DNA from: Alphaproteobacteria bacterium
GTDB lineage: Bacteria > Pseudomonadota > Alphaproteobacteria > MPNO01 > UBA2964
Assembly (NCBI GenBank): GCA_009377375.1
Contig: WHUE01000037.1
Location: 1 to 39,073 of the forward strand
Length of the DNA: 39,073 nt
Reading direction: 5' to 3'
The position numbers were made by a program, and so were the translations under genes. The notes under the pieces were generated by a model, which saw nothing but the letters and a program-made list of their open reading frames with translations, did not search any database and had not been told where the DNA came from. Numbering within the stretch: position 1 is the stretch's first letter; the number at the start of each line of letters is the position of its first letter. Positions 34,934-39,073 of this stretch are shown piece by piece.

Positions 34934-35950
34934 CTATTTTTTCTTCAGGCCGAGGATGTCGGCCAGCTTTTTCGGCACTTCGGGCTTCACGTCGTAGGCC
35001 TCGGCGATGATCGCCTCCACCTTCCGGTATCCCTGGGTGATGATCGGAACCTTGCGCTTCTCCGCCTCGGCGAGGAATTCGGGATCCTTCAGGGTCGCGG
35101 CAAAGGCCGCCCGCAATATCTCCACCTGCGCCTTCGGCACACCCTCCGGCAGGTGGAAGGACTGGCCGACGTTGAACCCGACCTCGAGCAGCTTGTACAT
35201 CTGCCTGTTGATGTCGCCCTCGATCTTGTCGACAAGCCGCGGCACCTGCGCAACCTCCGGCCGCGTCGGGCCCAGCGTGGCGAAGAACTTGATTTTCTTG
35301 TCCCGGATCCAGTGCGGCTGCGCGCCGGTGTAGCCGGAATAGAAGTTGCCGCGGCCCTGCACCTCGCCGCGCTCCATGGCGATGTTGATGTCGCCGCCGC
35401 CCTTGTAGCCCGCGATCACCTTGTACCTGGTGCCCATCGCCGCGTTCATGAAGGTCGGAATCTGGTAGTTGAGCGAGCCGACGCCGCTCGACCCCATGAT
35501 GACCTCGGTCTTCTTGTGGCTTTCCAGCGTGTCGGCCTTGACGTCGTGCCAGACCGCCAGCGTATAGGTGCGGACGGCCGCGGTGCCGAGCCATATGAAT
35601 TTCCGCGGATCGAACGCGACCTTGCGCAACAGCGGCACGACCACGGAACCCGGATTGATCTCCGCGATGACCGTGCCGTCCCTGGGCGCGGCACTGGCCA
35701 TATAGTTCGATGCCGTGACGCCGCCGGCGCCCGGCCGGTTCTGCGTGATGACGGCCGGCGTTCCGGGCACGTGCTTGCCGAGATGGCGCGCGACGAGTTG
35801 GGCGTAGATATGAAAGGTGCCGCCGCTTCCCGCCGGCACGACGACGGTGATGGTCCGGTCCTTGAAATCGGCCGCATTGACGGCCGGCGCCGCGAGGCCA
35901 AGCGCCAGCGCGACGGCGGAAAAAGCACCAGACAACGATACGTGTTTCAC
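34934..35950 (-). CDS. Bug/TctC-type periplasmic solute-binding protein (copy 2)
   Basis: A 338-residue paralogue of the neighbouring receptor. The signal peptide covers about residues 1-26. Shared landmarks are ITVVVPAGSGGTFHIYAQ, QNRPGAGGVTASNYM and GYKGGGDINIAMERGEVQGR, with the same length and order. Differences cluster in the pocket-facing loops, which suggests a different ligand. The start is GTG at 35950 with GGGAGG about 6 bases upstream. A strong terminator follows, so copy 1 probably has its own promoter. The gene is divergent from an arylmalonate decarboxylase/maleate isomerase-like gene, hinting at a dicarboxylic acid substrate, but this is only context. Confidence 0.92.
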   Translation of the reverse strand: MKHVSLSGAFSAVALALGLAAPAVNAADFKDRTITVVVPAGSGGTFHIYAQLVARHLGKHVPGTPAVITQNRPGAGGVTASNYMASAAPRDGTVIAEINPGSVVVPLLRKVAFDPRKFIWLGTAAVRTYTLAVWHDVKADTLESHKKTEVIMGSSGVGSLNYQIPTFMNAAMGTRYKVIAGYKGGGDINIAMERGEVQGRGNFYSGYTGAQPHWIRDKKIKFFATLGPTRPEVAQVPRLVDKIEGDINRQMYKLLEVGFNVGQSFHLPEGVPKAQVEILRAAFAATLKDPEFLAEAEKRKVPIITQGYRKVEAIIAEAYDVKPEVPKKLADILGLKKK

Positions 35951-36109
35951 GGCATCCTCCCTTTTTTCTGAGCGCCGGAGCGCCCCTTACCGTGCGGTTA
36001 GTTTAGGGATATCGGCCCCGCCTGCCTAGCCGTCCTGTCCGCGGTCTTGCCGCGCGGGTCGTCTCTGCCATGATGCGGAGTGTGTGAATGGCCGGAAGGG
36101 GAGGACATC

Positions 36110-36841
36110 ATGGCGTTCGAATGCTGGCGCGGCGTCGTCGGAATCATCAAGCCTACCATGCGGCCCGGCGGGCTGGAGGACATGATCCGCATGCTGCCGG
36201 AGGGCATCGGCGTGCTGGGTCTCTACAACGACATCCGCCGCGGCACGGTGGAGGAGTTCGAAAAGGTGATGGCGGATTACGACGCCAACATCGCCCGGCT
36301 GGCCGACCAGAAGGTGGACATGATCCACCCGGAAGGGGCGCCGCCCTTCATGGTGCAGGGGCTGAAGGGCGAGGCGAAGCGCATCCGGGCGTGGGAGCGC
36401 AAGTACGGGATTCCGGTCTTCACCTCCGGCACCAACCACATCCGCGCGATGAAGGCGCTGAAGATCAGGAAATTCGTCGGTGCGACCTATTTCCCCGGCG
36501 GCATCAACGACACGTTCTCGCGCTACTTCCGCGACGCCGGGTTCGAGCCGCTGGCGATGGAAGGCATCGACGTGAAGTTCGACCAGGTCCAGAACCTGTC
36601 CTCGCACCAGGTCTACGCCCATGTGAAGCGGGCGTTCCTGAAGCATCCGAAGGCCGACGGCATCTACATGCTGGGATCCGGCTGGCAGGTGCTGGACGTC
36701 ATCGACATGCTGGAGCGCGACCTCGGCGTGCCGGTGGTCCACCCCATCCCCGCGCGGGTGTGGGAAATCCAGCGCCGGCTGCACATATTCGAGCCGCGCG
36801 AGGGCTTCGGGCGGCTGCTCGCGACGATGCCGAAGGGCTAG
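36110..36841 (+). CDS. Asp/Glu racemase superfamily protein (maleate isomerase/arylmalonate decarboxylase-like)
   Basis: A 243-residue protein of the superfamily that includes maleate isomerase, arylmalonate decarboxylase and Asp/Glu racemase. The two-domain pseudo-symmetric fold is suggested by VVGIIKPTMRPG at the start and YMLGSGWQVLDVIDML near 187-201. The usual active-site cysteines are absent. The first site reads HPEGAPP (73-79) and the second GSG (189-191, with Ser190). The only cysteine in the protein is Cys5. It may therefore be inactive or use another mechanism. GGGGAGG is 6 bases before the ATG. It is divergent from two TTT receptor genes. Confidence 0.8.
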   Translation: MAFECWRGVVGIIKPTMRPGGLEDMIRMLPEGIGVLGLYNDIRRGTVEEFEKVMADYDANIARLADQKVDMIHPEGAPPFMVQGLKGEAKRIRAWERKYGIPVFTSGTNHIRAMKALKIRKFVGATYFPGGINDTFSRYFRDAGFEPLAMEGIDVKFDQVQNLSSHQVYAHVKRAFLKHPKADGIYMLGSGWQVLDVIDMLERDLGVPVVHPIPARVWEIQRRLHIFEPREGFGRLLATMPKG

Positions 36842-36860
36842 AGCATGATTGTCCGAGGAC

Positions 36861-37568
36861 TCAGGCGTCGACCTTCGCGCTGGCCAGGAAGTTCGCTTCC
36901 TCGGCCAGCCACAGGTCGCCATAGGCGACGTCGCGCCAGTCGTCGAACCACGGCCCGCCGCGGGTGAAATGGACCACATCCGGATGGCCCGTCGCCGGCG
37001 GTTCGGACCAGCCATCGAGCCAGTTCCAGGTTTCCGGCACCGCGCCGATGAGGTCGTCCTCCAGCCACTGGAAGCGGTGCAGGAACGACCCCGCCTGGCT
37101 GTTCACCACCTCCGGCGTCAGCGCCGCGTTGGCCGGGTGGCCGCAATTGTAGAGCACCATCGAGGACCAGTTCTTGCGCGGATAGACCGTCTGCTTCTGG
37201 CGGTCCATCTTCCAGTCCTCGCGCGGGCGGTGGTCGTGATGGACGCACATCACCGCGAAGCGGTCGTCGCGCAGCGCGACCAGTTCGGCGATGTCGCCGA
37301 GCCACAGGAAGTCGCAGTCGCAGAACAGCGCCCAGCCCTTGTAGCCTTGCAGATAGGGCACGAAGAAACGGGTATAGGTGAACTCGGTCGAGGCCAGCGG
37401 GTCGGCGTCGCGGGTATAGAGCCCGGCGTCGCGCAGCGCCTGCCGCTTGATCGGCATGACCTCCACCGGGATGCCGGCGCGGCGCTGCAGCGAGTGGCGG
37501 CAGACCTGAAAGGCGATGTCTTCGCGCGAGTCCCAGCCGACATGGACGGGAAAGGGCATGTGCGTCAT
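36861..37568 (-). CDS. GT8-like glycosyltransferase
   Basis: A 235-residue protein without signal peptide. It has a GT-A-like fold: VHVGWDSRED at the start, a helix-rich middle, then the metal-binding DxD at Asp84-Asp86 (ALFCDCDFLWLGD), and downstream VVHFTRGGPW, a family-like acceptor segment. Such enzymes move a sugar from a nucleotide-sugar. The donor and acceptor are unknown. The ATG overlaps the stop of the upstream TPR-glycosyltransferase in ATGA, and AAGGA lies 7 bases upstream. The pair probably acts together in surface-polysaccharide or protein glycosylation. Confidence 0.82.
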   Translation of the reverse strand: MTHMPFPVHVGWDSREDIAFQVCRHSLQRRAGIPVEVMPIKRQALRDAGLYTRDADPLASTEFTYTRFFVPYLQGYKGWALFCDCDFLWLGDIAELVALRDDRFAVMCVHHDHRPREDWKMDRQKQTVYPRKNWSSMVLYNCGHPANAALTPEVVNSQAGSFLHRFQWLEDDLIGAVPETWNWLDGWSEPPATGHPDVVHFTRGGPWFDDWRDVAYGDLWLAEEANFLASAKVDA

Positions 37569-39073
37569 GGAATGTCCTTCCGGGGCCTGTTGTGCCCCAC
37601 GGTTATGTCCGGAGCCGTATCCTCGAGATCGGCCCGGAGGCGCGCGAAGGCGCCGGTCCAGTCGCCATCGGCGTCCTGGCGGTAGACCGGCATGGCCGGG
37701 AACCAGGGCGAGACGTCGCCCGATGCCATCCAGCGGAACTCCGGCGGGTTCGGCACCAGGATGCGGCAGACCCGCCTCCGCGCCGCCGCCAGATGGACGT
37801 TGGTGTTCGAGACGCAGACATGGCCGGTCAGCAGCCCGACCAGCCCCAGCATGTCCTCGATGTCGGCGTTGAGTTCGGACAGGTCGAGCACGGCGCGGCC
37901 GAGCGCGGCGGAGAACGCCTCCACCTCGCCCTCGTCCGGCGCGCGCTGCAGTACGACGACGCGCGCGTCCAGCGGGCGCAGCGCGTCGGCCAGCATCGCC
38001 GCCGGCGATTCCTTGAACAGCAGGTTCTGGCGGTTGCGCGTGCCGGCGCGCCAGGTCACGCCGATCCAGGGCGGCGGTCCGAAGGCGGTGAGCCGCTCGC
38101 GCAGCGCCGCCTCGCGGTCGGGCAGGGCGTCGAGCGCGACCGATGGCGGGGTGGCGGTCGAGCCCAGCACCGCCGGCAGATCGCCGACCGCGACCGTGAA
38201 ATCGTAGCTCTCGCCGGGCGCGTCGGCGTCGAGGATGCGGCAGATCCTGGCGCGCTCCAGCATCGCGCGCAGCCTGGGGTCCGGCCGGCAGGCAATTTCC
38301 GCCCCGCGCGTGGCCAGCGCCGGCAGGAAGCGCAGGAAGAACAGCTCGTCGCCGATCCCCTGGTCGGGCAGCACCAGCACCCGGCGCCCGGACAGATCGG
38401 CGGGCAGGGGGGCGCGGTGGAAGGCCGGGCCGGCCCCGGCCCCGGCCATGCTGTCGCGTGCCCTGTAATCCTGCCAGCCGCCGGTGAAATCGCCGGCGAG
38501 CAGCCGGCATGTGCCGCGGCCGAACAGCGCTTCGCGATGGTCCGGCGCGCGCATGAGCGCGCGGTCATAGGCAACCGCGGCGGCGCCGAGATCGCCCGCC
38601 TGTTTCAGCGCGTGGCCGAGATTGGCGCGGGTGTCGGCGCAGTCCGGGTCGAGCGCCGCCGCCTTCTCGAACAGTGGCACGGCGTCGCGCGGCTTGCCCG
38701 CCATGCACAGCGTATTGCCTAGATTGACCACCAGCGCCGGCGAGTCCGGGGCGGCAATCAGCGCCCGGCGCAGCACCGCGACGGCATCCGCCGTTCGGCC
38801 GGCGCGGGCCAGTGCCGCGCCGTACTCGCCGTCCAGCGTATCGTCCTCCGGCGTGGCGCGGCGCGCGGCTTCGTATTGCGCGGCCGCCTCGTCCGGTGCG
38901 TCGGCGGCGAGCAGGGCGCGGGCGAGGTTGAGACGGGCGTCGCGCCGGCCCGGCGCCGCGGCGATCGAGGCGCGCCAGGCGGCCATCGCCTCTTCCGTGC
39001 GGCCGGCCTCCGCCAGCGCGTTGCCGAGGTTGAGCTGCGCCGCGGCGGCGGCGGGGTCGAGCGCAACCGCCCG
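37565..39073 (-). CDS. TPR-glycosyltransferase (partial, start beyond right edge)
   Basis: At least 502 residues of a leftward gene whose start lies past the right edge; the frame stays open to base 39073. The N-terminal part visible here holds four to five tetratricopeptide repeats (for example ARLNLARALLAADAPDEA, VNLGNTLCMAGKPRDAVPLF and ANLGHALKQAGDLGAAAVAY). The C-terminal half is a GT9/heptosyltransferase-like domain: VLVLPDQGIGDELFFLRFLP, then IGVTWRAGT and a late VSNTNVHLAAA. TPR-GT proteins of this kind glycosylate surface structures. It is translationally coupled to the GT8-like gene. Confidence 0.88.
   Translation of the reverse strand, partial: RAVALDPAAAAAQLNLGNALAEAGRTEEAMAAWRASIAAAPGRRDARLNLARALLAADAPDEAAAQYEAARRATPEDDTLDGEYGAALARAGRTADAVAVLRRALIAAPDSPALVVNLGNTLCMAGKPRDAVPLFEKAAALDPDCADTRANLGHALKQAGDLGAAAVAYDRALMRAPDHREALFGRGTCRLLAGDFTGGWQDYRARDSMAGAGAGPAFHRAPLPADLSGRRVLVLPDQGIGDELFFLRFLPALATRGAEIACRPDPRLRAMLERARICRILDADAPGESYDFTVAVGDLPAVLGSTATPPSVALDALPDREAALRERLTAFGPPPWIGVTWRAGTRNRQNLLFKESPAAMLADALRPLDARVVVLQRAPDEGEVEAFSAALGRAVLDLSELNADIEDMLGLVGLLTGHVCVSNTNVHLAAARRRVCRILVPNPPEFRWMASGDVSPWFPAMPVYRQDADGDWTGAFARLRADLEDTAPDITVGHNRPRKDIP

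Noticed and set aside
34794-35594. N-terminal extension of receptor copy 1
   Set aside because: It crosses an intrinsic terminator and is an off-frame reading of copy 2; a signal peptide with ribosome-binding site starts at 34793.

Overview
This window is a GC-rich, densely packed piece of bacterial chromosome, most likely from a Rhodospirillales-like alphaproteobacterium. The clues are an imuA-imuB-dnaE2 cassette behind a GTTC-N7-GTTC LexA box, a BamF-type (DUF3035) lipoprotein, a short-type glucose-6-phosphate isomerase, paired M16 peptidases and tandem Bug-type (TctC) binding proteins. No rRNA, tRNA, CRISPR array, insertion sequence or prophage gene was seen. No gene-free stretch exceeds 300 bases; the longest is about 230 bases at 15884-16111, in which I see nothing recognisable.

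Layout, left to right. 1-160: the start of a leftward gene, probably an MlaE-type permease with an N-terminal STAS domain. 307-2712: a small catabolic group (ornithine cyclodeaminase-like, isochorismatase-like amidohydrolase, VOC protein). 2821-5585: an EF-hand protein divergent from an OmpR-type regulator and its sensor kinase, with the same sequence element in front of both divergent genes. 5664-6005: a Lin0512-family protein. 6019-11470: the SOS mutasome operon imuA-imuB-dnaE2, with a LexA box lying on its -10 element. 11580-14836: a zinc-type region with a Zur-like palindrome, a His-rich DUF2796 protein, an ABC ATPase, an FtsX/MacB-like permease broken by one in-frame TAG, and a convergent DUF3299 gene. 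14912-16960: a secreted metallo-beta-lactamase-fold protein and a voltage-gated sodium channel of the NaChBac/NavAb type. 16957-19571: the leftward phosphatidylethanolamine genes pssA and psd, a SAM hydroxide adenosyltransferase and a small conserved protein. 19728-27600: a rightward housekeeping run, ribF-ileS-lspA-bamF-like-M16-M16. 27626-33715: a TauE/SafE permease, then pgi-mutL, then leftward rsmD, an RsuA/RluB-type pseudouridine synthase and a C26 peptidase. 33762-36841: two tandem Bug-type solute receptors and a divergent arylmalonate decarboxylase/maleate isomerase-like protein. 36861-39073: a GT8-like glycosyltransferase coupled to a TPR-glycosyltransferase that runs off the right edge.

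How the genes work together. ImuA, ImuB and DnaE2 form the damage-inducible translesion polymerase, and the promoter architecture directly supports SOS control. The DUF2796/ABC/DUF3299 set resembles the Vibrio Zrg zinc-import system, and the Zur-like palindrome fits that reading. Psd and PssA carry out consecutive steps of phosphatidylethanolamine synthesis and are translationally coupled. RibF, IleRS, LspA and the BamF-like lipoprotein form a cofactor, translation and envelope cluster.

The strongest unusual points are the nonsense codon in the zinc-type permease, the matched elements between the EF-hand gene and its two-component neighbour, the LexA/-10 overlap, the sodium channel, and the malonate/maleate-type enzyme that lacks the family's active-site cysteines.
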